Source: Pseudomonas gessardii
GTDB taxonomy: Bacteria; Pseudomonadota; Gammaproteobacteria; Pseudomonadales; Pseudomonadaceae
Length of the DNA stretch: 64,000 nt
Direction: 5' to 3'
Assembly: GCF_001983165.1 (NCBI RefSeq)
Contig: NZ_MNPU01000018.1
Location: 50,357 to 114,356 of the forward strand
Below, one piece after another: positions 35,013 through 46,037 of this stretch. Each line of letters starts with the position of its first letter. The stretch's first letter is position 1. Made by a program: the position numbers and the translations under genes. The notes beneath the pieces are model-generated. The model was not told the DNA's origin and did no database searches. It saw only the letters and a list, made by a program, of their open reading frames with translations.

Positions 35013-35732
35013 TTAGAAGTCGCCCCATAGCTGTTGTGCGACGGCCAGTGCCACCACCGGCGCCGTCTCGGTGCGCAACACCCGCGGCCCCAGCCGTGCG
35101 GCGTGGAAGCCTGCGCCTTGCGCGGTCTGGATTTCGCCATCGGTCAAGCCTCCCTCCGGGCCGATCAAAAACGCCAGGCTCGACGGTTTGGCATGGCTCA
35201 CCAGTGGCTCGGCCACCGGGTGCAGCACCAGCTTCAAATCCGCCTCGGCCTGTTGCAACCAATCGGCCAGCAACAACGGTGGGTGAATCACCGGCACCGT
35301 GGAGCGCCCGCATTGCTCGCAGGCGCTGATTGCGACCTGGCGCCAGTGCAGCAGGCGCTTGTCGGCGCGTTCGTCCTTGAGGCGTACTTCGCAACGCTCG
35401 CTGAAGATCGGCGTGATGGCGTTGACCCCAAGCTCGGTGGCTTTCTGGATGGCCCAGTCCATACGCTCGCCCCGGGACAGGCCCTGGCCCAGATGAATGT
35501 GCAGCGGTGATTCGACCTGGCCGGCGAAGGCTTCGGTGAGCTGCACCGTCACGCGTTTTTTCCCGACTTCCAGCAGGCTGCCGCGAAATTCCTGGCCAGA
35601 ACCGTCGAACAGTTGCACGGCATCGCCTTCATTCATGCGCAGCACGCGGCTGATGTAATGCGCCTGGGCTTCGGGCAGTTCGTGGTCGCCAAGGCTCAGC
35701 GGGGTATCGGTGAAAAAACGCGACAGTCTCAT
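35013..35732 (-). CDS. rsmE: 16S rRNA (uracil1498-N3)-methyltransferase RsmE
   Basis: A 239-residue SPOUT-family methyltransferase. An N-terminal PUA-like domain (HYISRVLRMNEGDAVQLFDGSG) precedes the knotted SAM-binding domain with ERMDWAIQKATELGVNAITP, LIGPEGGLTDGEI and LGPRVLRTETAPVVAL. It methylates U1498 in the ribosomal decoding region. It sits about 90 bp downstream of bioA on the same strand, a common Pseudomonas neighbourhood. Confidence 0.94.
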   Translation of the reverse strand: MRLSRFFTDTPLSLGDHELPEAQAHYISRVLRMNEGDAVQLFDGSGQEFRGSLLEVGKKRVTVQLTEAFAGQVESPLHIHLGQGLSRGERMDWAIQKATELGVNAITPIFSERCEVRLKDERADKRLLHWRQVAISACEQCGRSTVPVIHPPLLLADWLQQAEADLKLVLHPVAEPLVSHAKPSSLAFLIGPEGGLTDGEIQTAQGAGFHAARLGPRVLRTETAPVVALAVAQQLWGDF

Positions 35733-35758
35733 TTCTGTTCTCGGGAAAATGCAAAACC

Positions 35759-35784
35759 TGTGGGAGCCGGGCTTGCCCGCGATG
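35759..35784. repeat. Single REP sequence
   Basis: One GTGGGAGCCGGGCTTGCCCG unit without an inverted partner between bioA and rsmE. Confidence 0.7.
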
Positions 35785-35821
35785 CGGCAGGCCAGGCGCC
35801 AGATTAATAGGCTGGGTTCAA

Positions 35822-37228
35822 TCAGCCGGGGTCGCGAAAGCCTGGGTGGAAGTCCTTGGGCACGGCCACGCTGACTGTGCTGTTAGTGGCGATATCAATG
35901 CCTTCAGTGGCCACTTCGGCCAAAAAGTCGATCTGCTCCGGGGTGATCACATACGGCGGCAGGAAATACACCACGCTGCCCAAGGGCCGCAACAACGCGC
36001 CGCGCTCCAGGGCATGCTCGAACACTTTCAGGCCGCGCCGTTCCTGCCACGGGTAGGCGGCCTTGGTGGCCTTGTCCTGGACCATCTCGATGGCCAGCAC
36101 CATGCCAGTCTGGCGCACTTCCGACACATGGGGATGGTCCACCAGGTGTGCGGTGGCGGTGGCCATGCGCTGGGCCAGGGCCTTGTTGTGTTCGATGACG
36201 TTGTCTTCTTCAAAGATATCCAGGGTCGCCAGGGCCGCCGCACACGCCAGCGGGTTGCCGGTGTAGCTGTGGGAATGCAGGAAGGCACGCAGGGTTGGGT
36301 AGTCGTCGTAGAAGGCGCTGTACACATCCTCGGTGGTGACCACGGCGGCCAGGGGCAGGTAGCCGCCGGTCAGGGCCTTGGACAGGCACAGGAAGTCCGG
36401 GCGGATACCCGCCTGTTCACAGGCGAACATGCTGCCGGTGCGGCCGAAGCCCACGGCGATTTCGTCGTGGATCAGGTGCACGCCATACCGGTCGCAGGCT
36501 TCGCGCAGCAGCTTGAGGTACACCGGGTGATACATGCGCATGCCACCGGCGCCCTGGATCAGCGGCTCGACGATCACGGCGGCGACGCTGGCGTGGTTAT
36601 CCGCCAGGGTTTGTTCCATGGCCTGGAACATGTTGCGCGAATGTTCTTCCCAACTCATGCCATCGGGGCGCAGGTAGCAGTCCGGGCTTGGCACCTTGAG
36701 GGTGTCCAGCAGCAAGGCCTTGTAGGTCTCGGTGAACAGCGGCACATCGCCAACCGACATCGCGGCGATGGTTTCGCCGTGGTAGCTGTTGGTCAGGGTG
36801 ACAAAGCGATTTTTGTTCGGCTGGCCGCGGTTGAGCCAATAGTGAAAGCTCATTTTCAGCGCGACTTCGATGCATGACGAGCCATTGTCGGCGTAGAAGC
36901 AGCGGGTCAGGCCTTCGGGGGTGAGCTTGACCAGGCGCTCGGACAGCTCGATCACCGGCTGGTGGCTGAAGCCGGCGAGGATCACGTGCTCCAGTTGGTC
37001 CACCTGATCCTTGATACGCTGGTTGATACGCGGGTTGGCGTGGCCGAACACGTTGACCCACCAGGAGCTGACAGCATCGAGGTAGCGCTTGCCTTCAAAG
37101 TCTTCCAGCCACACGCCTTCACCGCGCTTGATTGGCACCAGCGGCAGCTGCTGGTGGTCTTTCATCTGGGTGCAGGGATGCCACAGCACCGCCAGGTCGC
37201 GTTGCATCCACTGGTTATTCAAGCCCAT
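35822..37228 (-). CDS. bioA: Adenosylmethionine-8-amino-7-oxononanoate aminotransferase BioA
   Basis: A 468-residue class III PLP aminotransferase converting KAPA to DAPA in biotin synthesis with SAM as amino donor. WHPCTQMKDH, SSWWVNVFGHANPRI, the LIHDEIAVGFGRTGSMFACE block with the PLP-ring Asp, and the Schiff-base Lys in DFLCLSKALTGGYLPLAA are present. GAGGAG precedes ATG 37228. The rest of the biotin genes are not in the window, as is usual in Pseudomonas. Confidence 0.94.
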   Translation of the reverse strand: MGLNNQWMQRDLAVLWHPCTQMKDHQQLPLVPIKRGEGVWLEDFEGKRYLDAVSSWWVNVFGHANPRINQRIKDQVDQLEHVILAGFSHQPVIELSERLVKLTPEGLTRCFYADNGSSCIEVALKMSFHYWLNRGQPNKNRFVTLTNSYHGETIAAMSVGDVPLFTETYKALLLDTLKVPSPDCYLRPDGMSWEEHSRNMFQAMEQTLADNHASVAAVIVEPLIQGAGGMRMYHPVYLKLLREACDRYGVHLIHDEIAVGFGRTGSMFACEQAGIRPDFLCLSKALTGGYLPLAAVVTTEDVYSAFYDDYPTLRAFLHSHSYTGNPLACAAALATLDIFEEDNVIEHNKALAQRMATATAHLVDHPHVSEVRQTGMVLAIEMVQDKATKAAYPWQERRGLKVFEHALERGALLRPLGSVVYFLPPYVITPEQIDFLAEVATEGIDIATNSTVSVAVPKDFHPGFRDPG

Positions 37229-37512
37229 CTTTTCGTCTCCTCGAAGCGCTGCCGTGACCCGCGCAGGCAAAACAATCGCGCAAGCCTATGCAATGGCGGG
37301 CGGTGTCACAACCCAATTGAGCGTTTGTAGGATAATTCGCGATAAATGCAGGACGGTCTGTCACGTATCTTAGGAATAGTCGTTAATCCATCGTTAACTT
37401 AATCTGTGTACTCTTTAAGATCGTTTTTTTCGATGTTTCATAGCGAAATTTTCCGCTTTATATCGATAAGTAAAACGCTAGTCTTGAGCACGGCTCTTAC
37501 GGGATTTGGTTA

Positions 37513-38064
37513 ATGCAACTACGAAACTCATCGACCCGCTACGGCTGGGTCAGCATTGTGATTCATTGGGGCGTGGCACTGGTGGTGTTCGGTCTGTTTG
37601 CGCTGGGCTTGTGGATGGTCGGTCTCGACTATTACAGCGCCTGGCGTAAAGACGCGCCGGATTTGCACAAAAGCATTGGCCTTACGTTGTTTGCGGTCAT
37701 GTTGGTGCGCATTGTCTGGCGCCTGCTCAGCCCGCCGCCGCCAGCGCTGGCCAGCTATAGCCGCCTGACCCGTATCGGTGCCGCATTCGGCCACGGGTTC
37801 CTGTATCTGGGGCTGTTTGCGGTGATGATTGCCGGCTATCTGATTTCCACCGCAGACGGTGTCGGGATCCCGGTGTTTGGTTTGTTTGAAATTCCTGCCG
37901 TGGTTTCCGGTCTACCGGACCAGGCAGATGTAGCCGGGCTGGTGCATTTGTACCTGGCCTGGGTGCTGGTGGTCTTTGCCGGCCTGCATGGCGTGGCGGC
38001 CTTGAAACACCACTTCATTGATCGTGATGCAACCCTGGTCCGTATGCTGGGGCGCAAAGCCTGA
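37513..38064 (+). CDS. Cytochrome b561
   Basis: A 183-residue four-helix diheme cytochrome of the bacterial CybB type. The heme-ligand histidines fall in IVIHWG near residue 18, DLHKSIG near 51, and later VHLYLAW and [11 protein letters not shown]. The family moves electrons between the quinone pool and periplasmic partners and includes superoxide:quinone reductase. It is 32 bp upstream of yceI, the standard pairing. The 284-bp gap upstream is AT-rich near 37380-37480 and must contain the promoter; I could not fix it. Confidence 0.88.
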   Translation: MQLRNSSTRYGWVSIVIHWGVALVVFGLFALGLWMVGLDYYSAWRKDAPDLHKSIGLTLFAVMLVRIVWRLLSPPPPALASYSRLTRIGAAFGHGFLYLGLFAVMIAGYLISTADGVGIPVFGLFEIPAVVSGLPDQADVAGLVHLYLAWVLVVFAGLHGVAALKHHFIDRDATLVRMLGRKA

Positions 38065-38096
38065 TGTTCAACCTCGACTCACAAGGAATAGAAAGC

Positions 38097-38696
38097 ATGT
38101 TGAAAAAAACTCTCGCCGCTCTGGCAATTGGTTCTGCTCTGCTGTCTGCTGGTTCGGCGATGGCGGCTGACTACGTGATCGACAAAGAAGGCCAGCACGC
38201 CTTCGTCGATTTCAAGATCAGCCACTTGGGCTACAGCTTCATCACCGGTACTTTCAAGGACCTGGACGGCAAGTTCAGCTTTGACGCTGCCAAGCCTGAA
38301 GATGCCAAGATCGAAGTGAATGTGCGCACCGCCAGTATCTTCAGCAACCATGCCGAGCGCGACAAGCACGTTAACAGCAAGGACTTCCTGGAGTCGGGCA
38401 AATTCCCGGATGCCAAGTTTGTCTCCACCAGCGTCAAGCCAACCGGCAAGAATGCCGATGGCAAGCTGACTGCCGATGTCACTGGCGACCTGACTTTCCA
38501 CGGGGTCACCAAGCCAATCGTGGTCAAGGCTACGTTCCTGGGTGAAGGCAAGGATCCATGGGGTGGCTACCGTGCCGGCTTTGAAGGCACCACCAGCATC
38601 AGCCGCAAAGAGTTCAACAAGGATGGTATGGATGTAGGTCCACAGTCCGACAAGGTTGAGCTGTACATCACCTTTGAAGGTGTAAAAGCGAAGTAA
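38097..38696 (+). CDS. YceI family periplasmic lipocalin-like protein
   Basis: A 199-residue secreted protein with signal peptide [20 protein letters not shown] ending AMA, then a YceI beta-barrel ([53 protein letters not shown]). The fold binds isoprenoid or quinone-like lipids in characterised members. I start at 38097 with AAGGA nine bases upstream; eleven open codons before it lack a role. It is operonic with cytochrome b561 and ends before a strong bidirectional terminator. Confidence 0.9.
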   Translation: MLKKTLAALAIGSALLSAGSAMAADYVIDKEGQHAFVDFKISHLGYSFITGTFKDLDGKFSFDAAKPEDAKIEVNVRTASIFSNHAERDKHVNSKDFLESGKFPDAKFVSTSVKPTGKNADGKLTADVTGDLTFHGVTKPIVVKATFLGEGKDPWGGYRAGFEGTTSISRKEFNKDGMDVGPQSDKVELYITFEGVKAK

Positions 38697-38704
38697 TGCT
38701 TTGT

Positions 38705-38737
38705 CTGTAGGAGCGAGCAAGCTTGCTCCTACAGTAG
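38705..38737. repeat. Short palindromic hairpin
   Basis: TGTAGGAGCGAGC-AA-GCTTGCTCCTACA, a compact hairpin of the TAGGAGCGAGC family frequent between Pseudomonas genes, directly after the YceI gene. Confidence 0.7.
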
Positions 38738-38748
38738 TTTGAAGGCAT

Positions 38749-38788
38749 AAAAAAACGCCCCGTATCGCAAGATACGGGGCGTTTTTTA
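38749..38788. terminator. Bidirectional intrinsic terminator
   Basis: A-run, CGCCCCGTATC, loop GCAA, GATACGGGGCG, T-run. It is symmetrical and serves the converging yceI-like and helicase genes. Confidence 0.92.
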
Positions 38789-38798
38789 TGCCAGCAAC

Positions 38799-40673
38799 TT
38801 AGCGGTTGCGGGTCAGCAACGCTGGTTTTTCACCACGAGGGCGGCCTGGCAGTTGATCCAACTGCTCAGGTGTCGGGAAGCGATCGCTTTTCGACTCCTT
38901 GTGGATGATCTTCGGCGTGGTTCCGCTGCGCGGGTTCTGCACGGCTGGCTCGGAGGAGCGTGGCTGCTCATCACGGGCGGGGCGGCGGTTGCGCGACTCT
39001 TCGCGACGAGCCTGGCCGTCACGTGGTGCGCCGTTACGCGGACCATTGCGCTTGGCCGGTGGGGTGCCGGTGGTGGCGCCGTTGCTGCTGCGCGGAGCGT
39101 TCTGGCGACCCTGTGGCTGGCCGCCGGTGCGCGGAGCACCTGCACCCGGTGCCGGGGCACCCGGGCGACGACCACGACCCTGGGCCGGTTTGGCCTGGGG
39201 CACGTAGTCTACGCGGTTACCGAAGTTATCCACGTCATCGTCGAGGAACTCATCCGGTGCGCGGTCGGCTGCGGCGCGTGGCGGCTGGCTCGGCTGGCGC
39301 TGTTCGCGGGCCGGGGTGCCTTCGCGGGGCTTTTGCTCACGGGCTGGGCGTTCGCCACGGCCGTTGGTGGGCGCCTTGTCTTTGCCGCCCTTGTCCTTGC
39401 CTTTGTCGCGACGACCACCGCCACCGCCGCCGCCGTTCGGGCCATCGCCCTTGGGCCCACGTGGGTTGCGCGGGTTACGCACGTCCGGGCGCTCGCGCAC
39501 TTCCGGTTTCTCGGCTTCCACGGTGCTGGCATCGAAGCCCATCAGGTCGCCGTCGGCGATTTTCTGCTTGGTCATGCGCTCGATGCTTTTCAGCAGTTTT
39601 TCTTCATCCGGGGCGACCAGGGAAATGGCCTCACCCGAACGACCGGCCCGGCCCGTACGGCCGATACGGTGCACGTAGTCTTCATCGACATTTGGCAGCT
39701 CGAAGTTGACCACGTGCGGCAGTTGGTCGATATCCAGGCCGCGGGCGGCGATATCGGTGGCGACCAGGATCCGTACGGAGCCGGCCTTGAAGTCGGCCAG
39801 GGCCTTGGTCCGCGCGTTCTGGCTCTTGTTGCCGTGGATGGCGACGGCGGTCAGGCCGTGCTTGTCCAGGTACTCGGCCAGGCGGTTGGCGCCGTGCTTG
39901 GTGCGGGTGAACACCAGGACCTGTTCCCAGGCACCGGCGGTGATCAGGTGGGCCAACAGCGAGCGCTTGTGGCTGGCTGGCAGGCGGAACACCCGTTGCT
40001 CGATACGCTCGACCGTGGTGTTGGGCGGCGTGACTTCGATGCGCTCGGGGTTGTGCAGCAGTTTGCCGGCCAGGGCGGTGATGTCGTTGGAGAACGTTGC
40101 CGAGAACAGCAGGTTCTGGCGTTTGGCCGGCAGGCGCGCGAGGACTTTCTTCACGTCATGCACAAAGCCCATGTCGAGCATGCGGTCGGCTTCGTCCAGC
40201 ACGAGGATTTCCACGTGGGACAGATCGACGCTGCCTTGGCCGCACAGGTCGAGCAAGCGACCTGGGCAGGCGACCAGCACGTCAACCCCGCGGGACATGG
40301 CCTGAACCTGAGGATTCATGCCGACGCCGCCGAAGATGCAGGCGCTGACGAACTTCAGGTCGCGGGCATAGAGCTTGAAGCTGTCATGCACTTGGGCGGC
40401 GAGTTCGCGGGTGGGGGTCAGGACCAGTACGCGGGGTTGGCGCGGGCCGTGACGTTGGGATTTGTCCGGGTGACCGTTGGGGAACAACCGCTCCAGAATC
40501 GGGAGGGCGAAGCCGCCGGTTTTACCAGTACCTGTCTGAGCCGCGACCATCAGGTCGCGACCTTGCAACACGGCGGGAATAGCCCGCTGTTGCACCGGAG
40601 TAGGCTCGGTATAGCCCGCTGCCTCGATGGCGCGGACTAAAGCCTCGGAGAGACCGAGGGAAGCAAAGGACAT
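38799..40673 (-). CDS. DEAD-box RNA helicase, RhlE type
   Basis: A 624-residue helicase. The N-terminal 380 residues carry the full motif set: Q motif ([14 protein letters not shown]), [29 protein letters not shown], then [22 protein letters not shown] and [11 protein letters not shown]. The remaining 240 residues are a disordered basic tail rich in Gly, Arg, Pro and Lys with a seven-glycine run, which probably binds RNA nonspecifically. RhlE-type helicases act in ribosome assembly and RNA decay in the cold. About 210 bp of untranslated leader is predicted. Confidence 0.9.
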   Translation of the reverse strand: MSFASLGLSEALVRAIEAAGYTEPTPVQQRAIPAVLQGRDLMVAAQTGTGKTGGFALPILERLFPNGHPDKSQRHGPRQPRVLVLTPTRELAAQVHDSFKLYARDLKFVSACIFGGVGMNPQVQAMSRGVDVLVACPGRLLDLCGQGSVDLSHVEILVLDEADRMLDMGFVHDVKKVLARLPAKRQNLLFSATFSNDITALAGKLLHNPERIEVTPPNTTVERIEQRVFRLPASHKRSLLAHLITAGAWEQVLVFTRTKHGANRLAEYLDKHGLTAVAIHGNKSQNARTKALADFKAGSVRILVATDIAARGLDIDQLPHVVNFELPNVDEDYVHRIGRTGRAGRSGEAISLVAPDEEKLLKSIERMTKQKIADGDLMGFDASTVEAEKPEVRERPDVRNPRNPRGPKGDGPNGGGGGGGRRDKGKDKGGKDKAPTNGRGERPAREQKPREGTPAREQRQPSQPPRAAADRAPDEFLDDDVDNFGNRVDYVPQAKPAQGRGRRPGAPAPGAGAPRTGGQPQGRQNAPRSSNGATTGTPPAKRNGPRNGAPRDGQARREESRNRRPARDEQPRSSEPAVQNPRSGTTPKIIHKESKSDRFPTPEQLDQLPGRPRGEKPALLTRNR

Positions 40674-40896
40674 GAGTAATCCTGTTTGTAGTTAGGGCTT
40701 GGCCCAAAGGGATAATCTTGCCGGGCGCGAATCGCGTTTAGAGGAACGCAACCCCGTCCGGTCCTGCTGGGGCTGGCACGCACTCCAACAGCTCGCGCGG
40801 GCTGCAAAGCTGCGCAGTAGCGGGGTTGGATGCCTGTTAGACGACCACAGCGGCCGGGCGTAAGCCTGGCGGAAAGGCCGGAGTATAACAGAGCAA

Positions 40897-41700
40897 TCAC
40901 TGCGCGCTGCTTTCCTGCTGCTCAACGGTGTCGTCCAGCCGCGGCGAGGGCGCTATTTTCGCATGGATACCGGCATATTTCGCACTCAGGGCTGCGTAGG
41001 CCGGCTCTTGCTTGAAGCGCTTGAGTTCGGCAGCGAAGCGCTGCACCAGCAGGTCCATGCCCGCGCCACGGCGCACGGCGAGGAATTGCTTCTGGCTGCT
41101 GATCACCGGTGGCGCCTGTGTGACCTGGTGCTCCAGGCCCAACGCCTTGAGCACATGCTGGCCAACCCGGCGGTCGGTGATCACCAGGTCAATCCGACCA
41201 CGGGCCAGCTTGCCGAAGTTGGCCTCATGGCTGGGCGCCGGTTCCCGGGTAAACAGGGTGGATTCGCTGAACCCGGCGCTATACAGGTAGCCAGGGGAGG
41301 TGCCGATGGTCAGCCCCTTGAGGTCCTCCAGGGTCTGGAACGGATGCGGGCGTTCGTTGGCGTAGAACATCACAAATTCAACCTTGGACAGCGGTTCGCT
41401 GGGGTAAAGCAGCGCAGCGTCGCGTTCGTGGCTGTGGAAAATATCCAGCGCGCCATCGGCCAGGCCCTGGTCGAGCATGGCCAGGCAACGTTTCCAGGGC
41501 AGGAACTGCCATTGCACCTCGATCCCCAGGCGCTGGAACACGATGACGGTGGTCTCGTAGTCGAGCCCGCGCATCTGGCCGTTTTCTTCGTAGACGTAAG
41601 GTGCCCAGGGCTCGGTGACAATGCGTAGTTTCTCGCCGTGGGCGGCCAGGCTCAGGCAAGTGAAAAGGACAGCGGTCAACAACTGGAGAATGACGGGCAT
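40897..41700 (-). CDS. Periplasmic solute-binding protein (SBP_bac_3 type)
   Basis: A 267-residue secreted binding protein. The signal peptide (LLTAVLFTCLSLAAHG) is followed by EKLRIVTEPWAPYVYEENG, GLDYETTVIVFQRLGIEVQ and DIFHSHERDAALLYPSEPL. No transport genes flank it. Stand-alone proteins of this type in Pseudomonas often act as sensors or scavengers; the ligand is not predictable here. It lies immediately upstream of the helicase leader, on the same strand. Confidence 0.8.
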   Translation of the reverse strand: MPVILQLLTAVLFTCLSLAAHGEKLRIVTEPWAPYVYEENGQMRGLDYETTVIVFQRLGIEVQWQFLPWKRCLAMLDQGLADGALDIFHSHERDAALLYPSEPLSKVEFVMFYANERPHPFQTLEDLKGLTIGTSPGYLYSAGFSESTLFTREPAPSHEANFGKLARGRIDLVITDRRVGQHVLKALGLEHQVTQAPPVISSQKQFLAVRRGAGMDLLVQRFAAELKRFKQEPAYAALSAKYAGIHAKIAPSPRLDDTVEQQESSAQ

Positions 41701-41829
41701 ACCCTGAGGTTACGACTGTCTCAGGGTAAAGAGAAGCTCTGGATCGGGGATCTTCAGGCCGCAAACCTGAACTTTTATTGTGCCGCCGAGCCGGGAAGGA
41801 GTCCGGGTCGGCGGTACGGGAGGGCAGCC

Positions 41830-42675
41830 TCAGCGTGGCAGCTTGAGGTTGTTCCAGATCGCCAGGCTCGGGTCGGCCTGGTTCAGGGTGTAGAAGTGCA
41901 GCCCCGGTGCGCCACCTTGCAGCAAGGTCTCGCACATGTCACTGATGACCTGCTCGCCAAAGGCCTGGATGCTCTTGACGTCATCGCCATAGGCTTCCAG
42001 CTGCTTGCGTACCCAGCGTGGGATTTCTGCACCGCAGGCGTCAGAGAAGCGCGCCAGCTTGCTGTAGTTGGTGATCGGCATGATGCCCGGCACGATCGGG
42101 ATATTCACACCCATGGCCTGCACGCGCTCGACAAAGTAGAAGTAGCTGTCGGCGTTGAAGAAGTACTGGGTGATCGCACTGTTGGCGCCGGCATTGGCCT
42201 TGCGCACGAAGTTGTTGAGATCGTCCTCAAAGTTGCGTGCCTGCGGGTGCATTTCCGGGTAGGCGGCCACTTCGATATGGAAGTGATCACCGGTTTCCTC
42301 ACGAATGAAGCTCACCAGGTCATTGGCGTAGCGCAATTCGCCGCTGGCCATGCCCATGCCGGACGGCAGGTCGCCACGCAGGGCAACGATACGCTTGATG
42401 CCGGCGGCCTTGTATTGGCTCAGCAGGCCACGCAGGTCGGCCTTGCTGTCGCCCACGCACGACAGGTGCGGCGCGGCGGGCACCTTGGCTTCGCTTTCCA
42501 GTTGCAGCACGGTGTTGATCGTGCGATCACGGGTCGAGCCGCCTGCGCCGTAGGTGCAGGAGAAAAAATCGGGGTTGTAGCTGGCCAACTGCTTGGCAGT
42601 CGCCATTAGTTTTTCATGCCCAGCATCGGTCTTGGTCGGGAAGAACTCGAAGCTGTAGCGACGGTCTTGGGACAT
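41830..42675 (-). CDS. metF: 5,10-Methylenetetrahydrofolate reductase MetF
   Basis: A 281-residue FAD-dependent TIM-barrel enzyme that makes 5-methyl-THF for methionine synthesis. YSFEFFPTKTDAGHEKL at the N terminus contains the catalytic Glu; SCTYGAGGSTRD, IVALRGDLPSGMG and TQYFFNADSYFYFV follow. AAGGG precedes the start by seven bases. It lies 178 bp downstream of ahcY on the same strand, separated by a REPIN, and is probably expressed in part from the ahcY promoter. Confidence 0.95.
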   Translation of the reverse strand: MSQDRRYSFEFFPTKTDAGHEKLMATAKQLASYNPDFFSCTYGAGGSTRDRTINTVLQLESEAKVPAAPHLSCVGDSKADLRGLLSQYKAAGIKRIVALRGDLPSGMGMASGELRYANDLVSFIREETGDHFHIEVAAYPEMHPQARNFEDDLNNFVRKANAGANSAITQYFFNADSYFYFVERVQAMGVNIPIVPGIMPITNYSKLARFSDACGAEIPRWVRKQLEAYGDDVKSIQAFGEQVISDMCETLLQGGAPGLHFYTLNQADPSLAIWNNLKLPR

Positions 42676-42740
42676 GGTAATACCCTTGGAAACTCAAAAA
42701 CCTGGAAGGCATACACAATCGATGCGGGTGCCGGGCTTTC

Positions 42741-42829
42741 TGTGGGAGCTGGCTTGCCTGCGATAGCATCAGCGCGGTATTGCTGGAATACCGTGGTGCC
42801 TGCATCGCGGGCAAGCCCGGCTCCCACAG
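42741..42829. repeat. REPIN between ahcY and metF
   Basis: Inverted pair of REP arms (left GTGGGAGCTGGCTTGCCTGC, right of the CGGGCAAGCCCGGCTCCCAC type), so the two arms belong to slightly different subfamilies. Confidence 0.88.
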
Positions 42830-42853
42830 AGGAGCCGGCGCCGGCAGGGCCGA

Positions 42854-44413
<1,560 letters not shown>

Positions 44414-44441
44414 TCACCGATGACCGTTTGAAGCGGTGGCG

Positions 44442-44470
44442 ATTATAGCTGCCTGCGCCTGACTTCCCAA
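44442..44470 (-). promoter_or_regulatory. Predicted sigma-70 promoter of ahcY
   Basis: Minus-strand TTGGGA (44465-44470) and a perfect TATAAT (44442-44447) with a 17-bp spacer, giving a leader of about 170 nt that includes the whole riboswitch. The rest of the 326-bp gap to the thioesterase gene shows nothing else. Confidence 0.7.
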
Positions 44471-44589
44471 GCCTTTCTGTCGGGCTCATGAAGATCGCTC
44501 ATGGCGCTGATAGGTAATGGCTCGTAGAGCTTGGGCCGGCGCTCTGCCATGATGTCGGCCATCATTCGGCAAGACGCTTTGGAGTGAAC

Positions 44590-44988
44590 ATGAACTTCCA
44601 CACCCGCAAATGGGTAAAACCCGAAGACCTCAACCCCAACGGCACCCTGTTCGGTGGCAGCCTGCTGCGCTGGATCGACGAAGAGGCCGCGATCTACGCC
44701 ATCGTTCAACTGGGCAACCAGCGGGTGGTGACCAAGTACATCTCCGAGATCAACTTTGTCAGCGCTTCGCGCCAGGGCGACATCATCGAACTGGGCATCA
44801 CCGCCACCGAGTTTGGCCGCACCTCCATCACCCTGACCTGTGAAGTGCGCAACAAGATCACGCGCAAGAGCATCCTGACTGTGGAAAAAATGGTCTTCGT
44901 CAACCTCGGCGAAGACGGCCTGCCGGCCCCCCATGGTCGTACCGAGATCAAGTACGTCAAAGACCAGTTCAAGGACGACAGCGAGTAA
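44590..44988 (+). CDS. Acyl-CoA thioesterase (hotdog fold, YciA-like)
   Basis: A 132-residue single hotdog domain. LNPNGTLFGGSLLRWIDEEAAIYA is the catalytic helix with the conserved Asp and Glu, and TKYISEINFVSASRQGDIIELG follows. The family hydrolyses acyl-CoA esters as a hexamer in the cytoplasm. I start at ATG 44590 with GGAG five bases upstream; a GTG six bases earlier lies within that site. A single-gene unit, divergent from ahcY. Confidence 0.86.
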   Translation: MNFHTRKWVKPEDLNPNGTLFGGSLLRWIDEEAAIYAIVQLGNQRVVTKYISEINFVSASRQGDIIELGITATEFGRTSITLTCEVRNKITRKSILTVEKMVFVNLGEDGLPAPHGRTEIKYVKDQFKDDSE

Positions 44989-45075
44989 CCTTCCTTGTCA
45001 GTAAGTGGCCATTGAACGCTGGTGATGGCTGGTAGGTCGTACCTGAACATCGTCACCCAACGTTCAGGTACGCCC

Positions 45076-45963
45076 ATGGCCACGCAAGAAGACGGCAAGA
45101 CTCCCAACCTGTCGCAGGCAGAGCAGCAGGATGTGGACAAGAACCAGCCACCCCGGGCGGCGGTGTTGCATGAAATCATCCGCACCCAGGGCGACCAGGA
45201 GCTGGAGCGCAGCGTCGCGGCGCTATGGTGGTCGGCGCTGGCCGCCGGCCTGACCATGGGCCTGTCATTGATGGCCATGGGGTTGCTCAATTCCCGTCTG
45301 CCCGACGGCGAAGCCTTCAAGGTGATCGCCAGCTTTGGCTACTGCGCGGGCTTTCTCGCGGTGATCCTCGCACGCCAGCAACTGTTCACCGAAAACACCC
45401 TGACCGCCGTGCTGCCGGTGATGAGCAAGCCGACCCTGGGCAATGCCGGGCGCTTGGTGCGGCTGTGGACGGTGGTGCTGGTGGGCAACCTGTGCGGCAC
45501 GTTGCTGGTGGCCTATGTGATGTTGCACCTGCCGATCTTCGACACCAGGACCGACCAGGCCTTCCTCGAAATCGGGCGTAAGATCATGGAAAACGACACG
45601 GGCCAGATGTTCGCCAAGGGCATCGTTTCCGGCTGGATGATCGCCACCATGGTGTGGATGATCCCGTCCATGGAAAGCGCCAAGATGTGGATCATTATCC
45701 TGATCACCTACCTGATGGCGCTGGGCGACTTTACCCACATCGTCGTCGGTTCGGCAGAGGTGTCCTACCTGGTATTTGCCGGCGAACTGCCGTGGAAGGA
45801 CTTCTGGCTGGTGTTTGCCGGGCCGACCCTGGCCGGCAATATCATCGGCGGCAGTTTTATCTTCGCGCTGATCAGCCATGCGCAGATTCGCAGCGAATGC
45901 AGCCTGCCGGGCAAAAAGGCGGCGGCCCCCAGGCATCCGCAGCGGACCGACAAGGATCAGTGA
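45076..45963 (+). CDS. Formate/nitrite transporter family membrane protein (YfdC-like)
   Basis: A 295-residue protein. A charged cytoplasmic N-terminal tail (to about residue 55) is followed by six membrane helices of the FNT fold, e.g. ALWWSALAAGLTMGLSL, FLAVILARQQLFTENTLTAVLPV and the second-half repeat DFTHIVVGSAEVSYLVFAG. The pore-loop pattern resembles E. coli YfdC rather than FocA, so the substrate is uncertain. Start 45076 has AGGT upstream; 18 open codons before it are not family-like. Confidence 0.82.
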   Translation: MATQEDGKTPNLSQAEQQDVDKNQPPRAAVLHEIIRTQGDQELERSVAALWWSALAAGLTMGLSLMAMGLLNSRLPDGEAFKVIASFGYCAGFLAVILARQQLFTENTLTAVLPVMSKPTLGNAGRLVRLWTVVLVGNLCGTLLVAYVMLHLPIFDTRTDQAFLEIGRKIMENDTGQMFAKGIVSGWMIATMVWMIPSMESAKMWIIILITYLMALGDFTHIVVGSAEVSYLVFAGELPWKDFWLVFAGPTLAGNIIGGSFIFALISHAQIRSECSLPGKKAAAPRHPQRTDKDQ

Positions 45964-46037
45964 GGCCAGGGTGCGCCAGCGCGGTATTTGGTATATGTAT
46001 GTGCTGACACATCACGAATCACTTACAGGAGGTTCCA

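Noticed and set aside
37229..37512. Search for a small RNA or second promoter in the gap between bioA and cytochrome b561
   Set aside because: Only AT-rich sequence with isolated half-matches was seen; nothing clear enough to annotate.
38853..40640. A 595-codon frame opposite the DEAD-box helicase
   Set aside because: The helicase frame carries every DEAD-box motif; the opposite frame is low-complexity Ala/Gly/Val shadow.
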